This document shows positions 44,815 through 52,783 of a DNA stretch of 64,000 nt, one piece after another. Position 1 is the first letter of the stretch; the number at the start of each line of letters is the position of its first letter. The stretch is from Amaricoccus sp. Its GTDB lineage: Bacteria; Pseudomonadota; Alphaproteobacteria; Rhodobacterales; Rhodobacteraceae. A program made the position numbers and the translations under genes. Below the pieces are notes generated by a model, which was given only the letters and a program-made list of their open reading frames with translations, had not been told where the DNA came from and did not search any database. Location: positions 153,755 through 217,754 of the forward strand of contig NZ_JAGOMQ010000001.1 in assembly GCF_017993425.1 (NCBI RefSeq), read 5' to 3'.

Positions 44815-45731
44815 CCGGAGCCCCGGAGACCCGCTGCGGCTTCGTGGCGCTGATCGGCGAGCCGAACGCCGGCAAGTCGACGCTGCTGAACGCCATGGTC
44901 GGGGCCAAGGTCTCGATCGTCACCCACAAGGTGCAGACGACGCGCGCCCGCATCCGCGGCATCGCCATGGAGGGCGCGTCGCAGCTCGTCTTCGTCGACA
45001 CGCCCGGCCTCTTCCGGCCGCGGCGGCGGCTCGACCGGGCGATGGTCGCGGCCGCCTGGGGCGGGGCCGCCGACGCCGACGTCATCGTGCTGCTGATCGA
45101 GGCGCATCGCGGCCTGACCGAGGGCGTCGGCGCGATCCTCGCCGGGCTCGGCGAGCACCTGCCGGCGGGGCGCAAGGTCGCGCTCGCCATCAACAAGATC
45201 GACCGGGTGAAGGCCGAGGCGCTGCTCGGGCTCGCCGCCGAGGCGAACGCCGCCCGCGACTTCGCGGCGACGTTCATGATCTCCGCCGAGCGCGGCCACG
45301 GGGTGGCCGACCTCCGGCGCTGGCTCGCCGGCGAGGTTCCGCCCGGCCCCTGGCTCTACCCGGAGGACCAGCTCGCCGACCTGCCGCTGCGCCTCCTCGC
45401 CGCCGAGACGACGCGCGAGAAGCTGACCCTGCGGCTGCACCAGGAGCTTCCCTACGAGCTCACCGTCGAGACGGAGGGCTGGGAGGAGCGCAAGGACGGC
45501 TCGGTCAGGATCGACCAGGTGGTCTACGTCGCCCGCGACGGCCACAAGGGCATCGCGCTCGGGCCGAAGGGCGCGACGATCAAGGCGATCGGCCAGGCGG
45601 CGCGCGAGGAGCTGAAGGCCTTCCTCGGCCGCGAGGTGCATCTGTTCCTGACGGTGAAGGTCCGGCCGAACTGGCTCGACGAGGCCGAGCGCTACGGCGA
45701 GATGGGGCTCGACTTCCCCAAGGAGGGCTGA
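44811..45731 (+). CDS. era: GTPase Era
   Basis: 306 residues. G1 [12 protein letters not shown], effector region [13 protein letters not shown]3 DTPGL, G4 NKID (AINKIDRVK), G5 ISAERG, followed by the KH domain ([20 protein letters not shown]). It binds the 3' end of 16S rRNA during 30S assembly. Starts in an ATGA overlap with rnc. Confidence 0.97.
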   Translation: MTGAPETRCGFVALIGEPNAGKSTLLNAMVGAKVSIVTHKVQTTRARIRGIAMEGASQLVFVDTPGLFRPRRRLDRAMVAAAWGGAADADVIVLLIEAHRGLTEGVGAILAGLGEHLPAGRKVALAINKIDRVKAEALLGLAAEANAARDFAATFMISAERGHGVADLRRWLAGEVPPGPWLYPEDQLADLPLRLLAAETTREKLTLRLHQELPYELTVETEGWEERKDGSVRIDQVVYVARDGHKGIALGPKGATIKAIGQAAREELKAFLGREVHLFLTVKVRPNWLDEAERYGEMGLDFPKEG

Positions 45732-45736
45732 GCCCC

Positions 45737-46069
45737 GTGGAGCCGCGGCTGACCGCCGGGTTCTGGGTGCAGGCCTACCTGACCCGGCTGCGCCTCGCCG
45801 ACATCCCCGCCTTCGTGGTCGCCCGGGGCGACGCCACCGCGGGGGCGGTGATCGTCAAGGTCGCGACCCTCGACGGGCGCGCGCAGGCGTTCCAGCGCAC
45901 CTTCGATCTCCGCGGCGGCGGCCGGGTCTGGGCCGTGCTCGCCGAGGGCGCGGAGGCGGAGGTCGACGCGGCGCTGGCCCGGCAACGAGGCCACGACCCG
46001 GACCTCTGGGTGATCGAGGTCGAGGACCGGCAGGGGCGCAGCCTCCTCGGGGAGCCGGGGCTGGAGTGA
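45737..46069 (+). CDS. DUF1491 family protein
   Basis: 110 residues from a GTG at 45737. EPRLTAGFWVQAYLTRLRLA at the start and DPDLWVIEVEDRQGRSLL at the end define DUF1491, a family almost limited to alphaproteobacteria and regularly placed between era and recO. Function unknown. Confidence 0.9.
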   Translation: MEPRLTAGFWVQAYLTRLRLADIPAFVVARGDATAGAVIVKVATLDGRAQAFQRTFDLRGGGRVWAVLAEGAEAEVDAALARQRGHDPDLWVIEVEDRQGRSLLGEPGLE

Positions 46070-46108
46070 AGGGAAGAGGCTCGGGACTCACCAGGGAACA
46101 GGGCCCCG

Positions 46109-46276
46109 CCTGCCTGTTCCCCGGAGCCGCCGTCACGCTCCGGACGCCTGGGCCACGGCGGGCGGCTCGTCAAGGACGCCTGCGGCGCCGGCGCCCGCGC
46201 CGGTAAATCCTTGACGACCCGCCCGCCGCGTCCCTTTCCGGCGTCCGCGCGACGGCGGCTCCGGGGAACAGGCAGG
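46109..46276. repeat. 168-bp imperfect inverted repeat between DUF1491 and recO
   Basis: Outer arms: 26 perfectly complementary bases at 46109-46134 and 46251-46276 (beginning CCTGCCTGTTCCCCGGAGCC). Inner arms: TCGTCAAGGA (46167-46176) with TCCTTGACGA (46208-46217), extended by GC-rich pairs. The centre contains GGCGCCGGCGCC. It could fold into one long hairpin in RNA or a cruciform in DNA. No other copy was noticed in the window. Confidence 0.8.
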
Positions 46277-46340
46277 CTCGACGGGGGGCCTTGTCGCCGC
46301 GGGGGCTTGCCGCGGCGGCAGGGCTTGGCGATGAACGGGC

Positions 46341-47072
46341 ATGATCGACTGGCGCGACGAAGGCATCCTGATCTCGGCGCGGCGGCACGGCGAGAGCGCC
46401 GCCATCGTCGAGATCTTCACCGCGGCGCATGGCCGGCACGCCGGCGTGGTGCGCGGCGGCGGCTCGCGGAAGATGGCGCCGGTCCTGCAACCGGGGGCTA
46501 CCCTCGGGGTGGAATGGTCGGCGCGGCTCGAGGAGCATATCGGGCATTTCCGCGTCGATCCGGTCGGCACGCCCATCGCCGCGCTGATCGGCGACGGCGC
46601 CGCGCTGGCGGCGCTCGGCTCGGTGGCGGCGCTGATCGCCGCTTCGCTGCCGGAGCGGGCGGCGCATCCGGCGCTCTACGCGGCGAGCCGCGACCTCGTG
46701 GCGGCGCTCGGGCGCGCCCCCGACTGGCCGGCGCGCTATGCGCGCTGGGAGCTCGGGCTGCTGGCCGAGCTCGGCTTCGGGCTCGATCTCTCGGCCTGCG
46801 CGGTCACCGGCGCGCGCGACGGGCTCGCCTTCGTCTCGCCGCGCAGCGGGCGGGCGGTGACCCGCGCTGGCGCCGGCGACTGGGCCGGGCGGCTGCTGCC
46901 GCTGCCGGCGTTCCTGCGCGACGGCGGCCCGGCCGGGCCCGGCGAGATGGCCGCGGCGCTGGCGCTGACCGGGCATTTCCTCGAGGCCCGGCTCGCGCCG
47001 ACGCTGGCGCGCGAGGCGCTGCCGGCGGCGCGGGAGCGGGCGGCGGCGGCGATCCTCAGGGTCTCGGCATGA
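46341..47072 (+). CDS. recO: DNA repair protein RecO
   Basis: 243 residues. N-terminal OB-fold part (WRDEGILISARRHGESAAIVEIFTA, split here: WRDEGILISARRHGESAAIV) and KMAPVLQPGATLGVEWSARL; C-terminal helical domain with YARWELGLLAELGFGLDLSACAV (ends in ELGFGLDLSACAV). RecO loads RecA on SSB-coated single strands. The last member of the lepB-recO block. Confidence 0.94.
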   Translation: MIDWRDEGILISARRHGESAAIVEIFTAAHGRHAGVVRGGGSRKMAPVLQPGATLGVEWSARLEEHIGHFRVDPVGTPIAALIGDGAALAALGSVAALIAASLPERAAHPALYAASRDLVAALGRAPDWPARYARWELGLLAELGFGLDLSACAVTGARDGLAFVSPRSGRAVTRAGAGDWAGRLLPLPAFLRDGGPAGPGEMAAALALTGHFLEARLAPTLAREALPAARERAAAAILRVSA

Positions 47073-47806
47073 CCCCGGACTGGCTGCTGATCGGCGCGGT
47101 CTTCGTCCTCGGCGGCGTGGTCAAGGGCGTCACCGGCATGGGGCTGCCCACCGTGGCGATGGGGCTCCTCGGCGCGCTGATGTCGCCGCTCGCCGCGGCG
47201 ACGCTGCTGATCGTGCCCTCCTTCGTGACCAATGTCTGGCAGCTCCTCGCCGGGCCGGACTTCCGCGTTCTGGCGCGGCGGCTCTGGCCGATGATGGCGG
47301 CGATCCTCGTCGCCACCATCCTCGGCGGCTCGGTCCTCGCCGCGGGCGACACGCGCGCGACCACCGCCGCCCTCGGGGCCGCGCTCGTCCTCTATGCCGG
47401 GCATGCGCTCGTCGCGCGCCCGCTCGCCGTCCCGGCGCGGCTGGAGCCCTGGCTGTCGCCGGCGGTCGGGGCCGCGACCGGCCTCGTCACCGGCGGGACC
47501 GGGGTCTTCGTCATCCCGGCGGTGCCCTATCTCCAGGCGCTCGGGCTCGGCAAGGACGACCTCGTGCAGGCGCTCGGCCTCTCCTTCACCGTCTCGACGC
47601 TGGCGCTCGCCGTCGGGCTCGGCGGGCGCGGCGCGGTCGGGACCGGCAGCCTCTGGGCCTCGGCGCTCGCCGTCCTGCCCGCCCTCGCCGGCATGGCGCT
47701 CGGCCAGGCGGTGCGGGCGCGGATCAGCCCGGCGCGCTTCCGCCGCTGGTTCCTCGTCTGCCTGCTCCTCCTCGGCGCCGAGATGCTGTCGCGGCCGTTC
47801 CGCTGA
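47069..47806 (+). CDS. Sulfite exporter TauE/SafE family protein
   Basis: 245 residues. The start overlaps the recO stop by 4 bases (ATGA). Two homologous halves of membrane helices with GGVVKGVTGMGLPTVAMGLL in the first and GAATGLVTGGTGVFVIPAVP in the second are typical. Members export sulfite, sulfoacetate or related anions; the substrate here is unknown. Confidence 0.88.
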   Translation: MTPDWLLIGAVFVLGGVVKGVTGMGLPTVAMGLLGALMSPLAAATLLIVPSFVTNVWQLLAGPDFRVLARRLWPMMAAILVATILGGSVLAAGDTRATTAALGAALVLYAGHALVARPLAVPARLEPWLSPAVGAATGLVTGGTGVFVIPAVPYLQALGLGKDDLVQALGLSFTVSTLALAVGLGGRGAVGTGSLWASALAVLPALAGMALGQAVRARISPARFRRWFLVCLLLLGAEMLSRPFR

Positions 47807-47890
47807 GGGCAGCGTCCGACCTGAGGGGAACGTCCGGCGGGATTGCGATCCGGAGCGGACCGCCCGGCGCAGCGCGACCCCGCCCGTCCG

Positions 47891-48154
47891 TCAGCCGCTG
47901 CCGCTCATCAGCGCCGCCGCCGCGATGCCGGTGAGCGCGATCAGCGCGAGCCCCGCCACGACTCCGCCGGCCGCCATGCCGAGCGCCACCTTGCCCCCCG
48001 TCGACACGTGCTCCGGATCCGGGTCGACCTTGCGCGGCGGCGCCACCGCCGGCCCGTCCGCCGGCGCCGTCGCGACCGCCGGCGCGTGCGGCCCCTGCGC
48101 GGCGCAGGCCGGCACGAGTGCAAGGGCGAGGAGCAGCAGGGCGCGCAGCAGCAT
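47891..48154 (-). CDS. Small putative lipoprotein
   Basis: 87 residues from the ATG at 48154 (an in-frame start 30 bases upstream would bury the signal). MLLRALLLLALALVPACAAQ is a lipoprotein signal with the cleavage site before the cysteine at 17. A proline/alanine linker follows and then a second hydrophobic stretch (GGKVALGMAAGGVVAGLALI and on). No family recognised. Codon use agrees with a real gene. Confidence 0.6.
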   Translation of the reverse strand: MLLRALLLLALALVPACAAQGPHAPAVATAPADGPAVAPPRKVDPDPEHVSTGGKVALGMAAGGVVAGLALIALTGIAAAALMSGSG

Positions 48155-48267
48155 GATCGGCCTCCGGAGCAGCGACGCCGACACTACCGCACGCCGCCGC
48201 GCCTCGCCTCCACCGTTTGGTGGATGCGCCGTTTGCCCCGCCGCCGCCGCATGCTAAGCCCCGGCCC

Positions 48268-50517
48268 ATGAAGGACCTCCCCTCCCGCGAGGCGATCATC
48301 GCCTTTCTCCGCGACAACCCCGGCGCCGCCGGCAAGCGCGAGATCGCCCGCGCCTTCGGCCTCCGCGGCCCCGCCAAGGTCGAGCTCAAGGCCCTCCTCG
48401 CCGAGATGAAGCGCGACGGCCTGATCGAGGGCGCCCGCAAGCGCGCCCGCCCCGCGGGCGAGTTCCCCCCCGTCCTCGTCCTGCGCGTCACCGGCCCCGA
48501 CACGATGGGCGACCTCTGGGCCGAGCCCGTCGAATGGGAGGCCGACGCCCCCGCGCCGCGGATCCTCGTCCTCTCCCGCCGCGACGACCCCGCCCTCGGC
48601 GCCGGCGACCGCCTGCTCGGCCGCCTCGTCCCGTCCGACGCCCCCGACGCGCCCCTCGCCGCCCGCGTCATCCGCCGCATCGGCATGGGCCCGCGCCGGG
48701 TGATCGGCATCTACCACCACGGCGAGACCGGCGGCCGCATCGCCTCGATCGACAAGCGCGCCGACCGCGACTGGATCGTCACGGAGTCCGACCGCGCCGG
48801 CGCCCGCGAGGGCGAGCTGGTCGAGGCCGAGCAGACCGGCCCCGCCCGCGCCCACGGCCTGCCCCGCGCCCGCATCATCGAGCGCCTCGGCGACCCGCAC
48901 GCCCCGAGATCCGTCTCGCTCATCGCCATCCACGAGCATGGCATCCCCGACGAGTTCCCGCCCCAGGCCCTCGCCGAGGCCGCCGCCGCCGCGCCCGCGA
49001 CCCTCGCCGGCCGCGAGGACCTGCGCGCCCTCCCCCTCGTCACCATCGACCCCGCCGACGCCCGCGACCACGACGACGCCGTCGCCGCCCACCCCGACGA
49101 CGACCCGGCGAACCCCGGCGGCCACGTCGTCTGGGTCGCCATCGCCGACGTCGCCCATTACGTCCGCCCCGGCTCCGCCCTCGACCGCGAGGCGCTCCGC
49201 CGCGGCAACTCCACCTACTTCCCCGACCGCGTCGTCCCGATGCTGCCCGAGGCGCTCTCCGGCGGCCTCGCCTCCCTCCACGAGGGCGAGGACCGCCCGG
49301 TGATCGCCGTCCGCCTCACCCTCGGCGCCGACGGGGTCAAGCGCGGCCACAGCTTCCACCGCGGCCTGATGCGCTCGCGCGCCTCGCTGACCTACCAGCA
49401 GGCCCAGACCGCCGCCGACGGCGCCCCCGACGCGACCACCCTCCCCCTCCTCGACGCGGTCATCCGCCCGCTCTGGGCCGCCCACGAAGCCGCCGCCCGC
49501 GCCCGCGACGACCGCGCGCCGCTGAACCTCGACCTCCCCGAGCGCCGCATCCTGCTCTCCGACGAGGGCCGCGTCCTCTCCGTCGCCTTCCGCGAGCGCC
49601 TCGCCGCCCACCGCCTGATCGAGGACTTCATGATCCTCGCCAACGTCGCCGCCGCCGAGACGCTGGAGGAGAAGAAGCTCCGCCTCCTCTACCGCGTCCA
49701 CGAGGAGCCGAGCCCCGAGAAGCTCGAGGCCCTCCGCGAGGTGGTCGCCTCCGTCGGCCTCACGCTGGCCAAGGGCCAGGTCCTGAAGACCTCCCAGCTC
49801 AACCGCCTCCTCGACGGCGTCGCCGGGACCGAGCACGCCGAGATGGTCAACATCAGCGTCCTCCGCACCATGACCCAGGCCTACTACGCGCCGGAGAACC
49901 TCGGCCATTTCGGCCTCAACCTGCGCCGCTACGGCCACTTCACCTCGCCGATCCGCCGCTACGCCGACCTGATCGTCCACCGCGCGCTGATCCGCGCCCA
50001 CCGCTGGGGCGACTGGGCCGCCGAGGGCCTGACCCCGGCCGACGAGGACCGCCTCCCCGAGACCGGCGAGCACGTCTCGATGACCGAGCGCCGCTCGATG
50101 ATGGCCGAGCGCGACACGACGGACCGCTACCTCGCCGCCTGGCTCTCCGAACGCGTCGGCTCCGAGTTCGAGGGGGTGATCTCCGGCGTCGCCCGCTTCG
50201 GCCTCTTCGTGAAGCTCGACGAGACGGGCGCCGACGGCCTCGTCCCGATCTCGACGTTGGGCCGCGAGTACTTCGCCTACGACCCCGACACGGCGACCCT
50301 GACCGGCGACGTCTCCCGCCGCGTGATAGGCCTCGGCCAGCGCGCCACGGTGCGTCTGGCCGAGGCGGCGCCGATCACCGGGGGGCTGCTGTTCGAGCTG
50401 CTGGCTGTGGAGGGGCGGACCCTGCCGACGCCGCGGCGGGGGGCGGCGAAGGGCGGGGGGAGGCGGAAGCTGTCGCGGGCGAGGGGGAAGTCGCGAGAGA
50501 CGAATCGGAATCGATAG
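48268..50517 (+). CDS. rnr: Ribonuclease R
   Basis: 749 residues from the ATG at 48268. N-terminal helix-turn-helix (GKREIARAFGLRGPAKVELK), cold-shock domains, the RNB catalytic domain with the magnesium-binding aspartates in TIDPADARDHDDAVAA, SALDREALRRGNSTYFPDRV and RYGHFTSPIRRYADLIVHRA, and a C-terminal S1 domain (FEGVISGVARFGLFVKLDE). A basic tail of lysine and arginine ends the protein. It degrades structured RNA 3' to 5'. Immediately downstream begins the AT-richer restriction-modification island. Confidence 0.96.
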   Translation: MKDLPSREAIIAFLRDNPGAAGKREIARAFGLRGPAKVELKALLAEMKRDGLIEGARKRARPAGEFPPVLVLRVTGPDTMGDLWAEPVEWEADAPAPRILVLSRRDDPALGAGDRLLGRLVPSDAPDAPLAARVIRRIGMGPRRVIGIYHHGETGGRIASIDKRADRDWIVTESDRAGAREGELVEAEQTGPARAHGLPRARIIERLGDPHAPRSVSLIAIHEHGIPDEFPPQALAEAAAAAPATLAGREDLRALPLVTIDPADARDHDDAVAAHPDDDPANPGGHVVWVAIADVAHYVRPGSALDREALRRGNSTYFPDRVVPMLPEALSGGLASLHEGEDRPVIAVRLTLGADGVKRGHSFHRGLMRSRASLTYQQAQTAADGAPDATTLPLLDAVIRPLWAAHEAAARARDDRAPLNLDLPERRILLSDEGRVLSVAFRERLAAHRLIEDFMILANVAAAETLEEKKLRLLYRVHEEPSPEKLEALREVVASVGLTLAKGQVLKTSQLNRLLDGVAGTEHAEMVNISVLRTMTQAYYAPENLGHFGLNLRRYGHFTSPIRRYADLIVHRALIRAHRWGDWAAEGLTPADEDRLPETGEHVSMTERRSMMAERDTTDRYLAAWLSERVGSEFEGVISGVARFGLFVKLDETGADGLVPISTLGREYFAYDPDTATLTGDVSRRVIGLGQRATVRLAEAAPITGGLLFELLAVEGRTLPTPRRGAAKGGGRRKLSRARGKSRETNRNR

Positions 50518-50523
50518 CATATC

Positions 50524-50581
50524 TTGATATATGTCTGAAAATATGCATTAATGCGCGCAAGAAAGATCTTTCAAAAGATCT
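50524..50581 (+). promoter_or_regulatory. Promoter region of the methyltransferase gene with two AGATCT sites
   Basis: A possible promoter is TTGATA (50524) with ATTAAT (50547), 17-base spacing. Between it and the ATG at 50604 lie GAAAGATCTTTC, a perfect 12-bp palindrome (50561-50572), and AAAAGATCTGAA (50573-50584). Both contain AGATCT, at 50564-50569 and 50576-50581. The region is far richer in A+T than the rnr gene before it. The sites are placed where a repressor would block transcription, so feedback by the methyltransferase (through methylation or its C-terminal helix-turn-helix) is a plausible inference. Confidence 0.55.
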
Positions 50582-50603
50582 GAATTTGACGCAGACTGTT
50601 TGC

Positions 50604-51443
50604 ATGAGCGAATCAGTCCTGCCGCTGCGCCCCGACACCGAATTGTCTCCGCTGCCGAGCGTGGTGGGCGGGTTCTCCACCGTTCTGGCCGACCCTCCGT
50701 GGCGCTTCTCAAATCGGACAGGAAAGGTTGCGCCAGAGCATCGCAGACTCGATCGATACTCGACGATGCCGCTGGATGTGATCAAGAGGATCCCTGTGAG
50801 CCGCGCGGCGGCTTTGAACTCGCATCTCTATCTCTGGGTGCCGAACGCGCTTCTTCCCGAGGGGATCGAGGTGATGAACGCTTGGGGTTTTCGCTATGTT
50901 TCAAATATAATTTGGGCAAAACGCAGAAAAGACGGAGGCCCAGATGGAAGGGGTGTTGGATTTTACTTTAGAAATGTTACAGAAATACTTCTGTTTGGTG
51001 TTAGAGGCTCTATGAGAACTCTTTCGCACGCGCGATCTCAGGTGAATATGATCGAGACACGTAAGCGTGAGCACTCGAGAAAGCCCGATGAGCAGTATGC
51101 CTTTATTAGATCATGCTCGCCCGGCCCATACCTTGAGCTCTTTGCTCGCCATCCTCACGATGGCTGGGTGTCTTGGGGAGATGAGGCGTCGGACGAAATT
51201 ATTCCGCGAGGACGTATCCACAAGGGCTATGGAGGCGCACACGCTCTACCCGCGCTGCAATCTAACGTTCGCGTGCCGGAGCGCCTCGCCGCGACCTTGA
51301 GCCAGGAGTTGCGTAAGCGATACGAGGATGGCGCAAGCGTCCGAGAAATATCGGAGAGTTCAGGCTACTCGATACAGAGAGTTCGGTCGCTGTTAAGTCT
51401 CGCCGACACCATGATGCGTCCGAGAGGTCGGCGAGCCAGCTAG
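50604..51443 (+). CDS. MT-A70 family adenine DNA methyltransferase (type II modification enzyme)
   Basis: 279 residues. The catalytic motif DPPW is at residues 30-33 (FSTVLADPPWRFSNRTG), followed by SHLYLWVPNALLPEGIEVMN, VSNIIWAKRRKDG and FYFRNVTEILLFGVRG, and the C-terminal SAM-region YLELFARHPHDGWVSWGDE. This is the MT-A70 (IME4/M.MunI-like) family, which makes N6-methyladenine. An extra C-terminal part (about 236-272, YEDGASVREISESSGYSIQR) looks like a helix-turn-helix. The gene is clearly AT-richer than its surroundings and ends in a 4-base CTAG overlap with the convergent endonuclease gene. Confidence 0.88.
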   Translation: MSESVLPLRPDTELSPLPSVVGGFSTVLADPPWRFSNRTGKVAPEHRRLDRYSTMPLDVIKRIPVSRAAALNSHLYLWVPNALLPEGIEVMNAWGFRYVSNIIWAKRRKDGGPDGRGVGFYFRNVTEILLFGVRGSMRTLSHARSQVNMIETRKREHSRKPDEQYAFIRSCSPGPYLELFARHPHDGWVSWGDEASDEIIPRGRIHKGYGGAHALPALQSNVRVPERLAATLSQELRKRYEDGASVREISESSGYSIQRVRSLLSLADTMMRPRGRRAS

Positions 51444-52204
51444 ACATAGGGATTTCCATTCCAAGTTTGTTCGGTGGCGGCAACAATCAGGACTGGGCAC
51501 GATCCCATAACACCCCTTCTTAACCGCATCTGGGCCTTATCAAATGAGGTTACCGTAGATGTTACAAGATCGATAGGCAATTTAAAGTTTCTTGCCGCCT
51601 CCGGCAGGTTATTCTGATATTCCTTCCATAGCTTGCGAGCTAGAGAAAGAAGAGATAGCCGATCTTTGGTTATAATCACTCCAGCCGAGATAACGCCAGC
51701 TTCGTACCATGAGCGGTAGGAGGCCAAATCTCTATCTAAATTACCGTCCTTCGCATTCCATTCTACGTCAAGCACTATGCGATTCTTAAGATTATCTACG
51801 AGATACCCCTCCTGATACACTTCGGGCAACTCACCAACTTTCTTGTTGTCCGCGGAGAACAGTATCCCCTTCGTGGACAGGTCCAATCTAGCCTCTCGCC
51901 ACCCTCTGGCGTGAAATTCGCTATCTATCTGTGAAGCAATGTCGCCTCTATTGCCGCCAGCCTTCAGCCACGATTTGGGATCAAGTCGATATCTTGATAA
52001 TACTTCCACAATATCTTCCCATTCGTTTGGACAAACGGCCTTCATTATCGCGGAGGCGGAATTTGATTCCATGTACGACCAATGGTCTCTGGCCGTCCTT
52101 GGAAGGACGTTGGGGTCATCGTAAGTTCTCGTCTCAAACACTCGAACATTCCGGAAAAATTCAGTGTCAACCGCACTTTGCGGAAGCACTGCCTTCCGGG
52201 TCAA
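51440..52204 (-). CDS. BglII/BstYI-like type II restriction endonuclease
   Basis: 254 residues from a TTG at 52204; a GTG at 52189 is an alternative start, and neither has a good ribosome site. The pattern resembles BstYI and BglII: WEDIVEVL, then FHARGWREARLDLST, then VDNLKNRIVLDVEWNAKDGN and ASYRSWYEAGVISAGVIITK. D137, D146 and E148 (D-x8-D-x-E) align with D84, E93 and Q95 of BglII, the catalytic site. The family cuts sites with a GATC core (AGATCT or RGATCY). Low G+C and pairing with an MT-A70 methyltransferase mark a horizontally acquired system. The cut specificity is an inference. Confidence 0.75.
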   Translation of the reverse strand: MTRKAVLPQSAVDTEFFRNVRVFETRTYDDPNVLPRTARDHWSYMESNSASAIMKAVCPNEWEDIVEVLSRYRLDPKSWLKAGGNRGDIASQIDSEFHARGWREARLDLSTKGILFSADNKKVGELPEVYQEGYLVDNLKNRIVLDVEWNAKDGNLDRDLASYRSWYEAGVISAGVIITKDRLSLLSLARKLWKEYQNNLPEAARNFKLPIDLVTSTVTSFDKAQMRLRRGVMGSCPVLIVAATEQTWNGNPYV

Positions 52205-52243
52205 GCACCAACGTTGCTTGTTCTTAAGCCTCGCTTGCCAGAC

Positions 52244-52639
52244 CTAAGGCCGATACGTCCCAAAACTCCACAAATGCCCCTCCGGGTCGCGGGCCGTGTA
52301 CTCCCGCGCCCCGTAGTCCGTGTCCGCCAGCGGCCGCAGGATCTCCGCGCCGGCGGCGACGGCGCGGGCGTAGTGGGCGTCGATGTCGTCCACCGCGACG
52401 TAGACGCCCTCCCCCTCGGTCCAGGGGTTGGCCGGCTCAGTGAGGCGGGCGGAGCCGAACATCACCATGCCGTTGCCGTAGCGCAGCTCGGCATGGGCGA
52501 CGCTACCGTCCGGCCCCTCGTGGACCGCGTGCCGGGCGAAGCCGAAGGCGCGCTCCAGCCAGTCGGCCGCGCCGGGCGCGTCGCGGTAGCGCAGCGCCGG
52601 GAACAGGCTCGCCGTCACGCCGCTCTTCGCATCGCCCAT
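52244..52639 (-). CDS. VOC family (glyoxalase-like) protein
   Basis: 131 residues from the ATG at 52639. LFPALRYRDAPGAADWLERA, FGFARHAVHEGPDG, VDDIDAHYARAVAAGAEILR and YTARDPEGHLWSFGTY are typical of the bleomycin-resistance/glyoxalase fold (YxxRDPEGHLWSF). Enzymatic role unknown. High G+C returns here, giving the right boundary of the restriction-modification island. Confidence 0.9.
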   Translation of the reverse strand: MGDAKSGVTASLFPALRYRDAPGAADWLERAFGFARHAVHEGPDGSVAHAELRYGNGMVMFGSARLTEPANPWTEGEGVYVAVDDIDAHYARAVAAGAEILRPLADTDYGAREYTARDPEGHLWSFGTYRP

Positions 52640-52698
52640 CGCTCGCCTCCCGTGCTCGCCGGCGTTAACACCTAACGCCCGGTAAAAAAGTGGCAAGC

Positions 52699-52731
52699 CG
52701 GATTCCAGCCGCATTCCAGCCCGATTCCAGC
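52699..52731. repeat. Three tandem 11-bp units
   Basis: CGGATTCCAGC, CGCATTCCAGC and CCGATTCCAGC stand in direct tandem between the VOC gene and hutF. Too short to interpret; possibly slippage-derived. Confidence 0.6.
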
Positions 52732-52783
52732 CTCAACAGATCGCCGTAAACCATTGCCCCGCCGCCGCTCCGTCCCGGGGCCG

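Noticed and set aside
48534-50517. Long plus-strand frame in another phase of rnr, reaching into the methyltransferase gene
   Set aside because: Extremely arginine/proline-rich, a shadow of the GC-biased third positions of rnr. Only the part from 50604 is the real methyltransferase.
48184-50520. Minus-strand frame of 778 codons opposite rnr
   Set aside because: Low-complexity V/G/A/E composition typical of antisense frames in high-GC genes; rnr on the plus strand is unmistakable.
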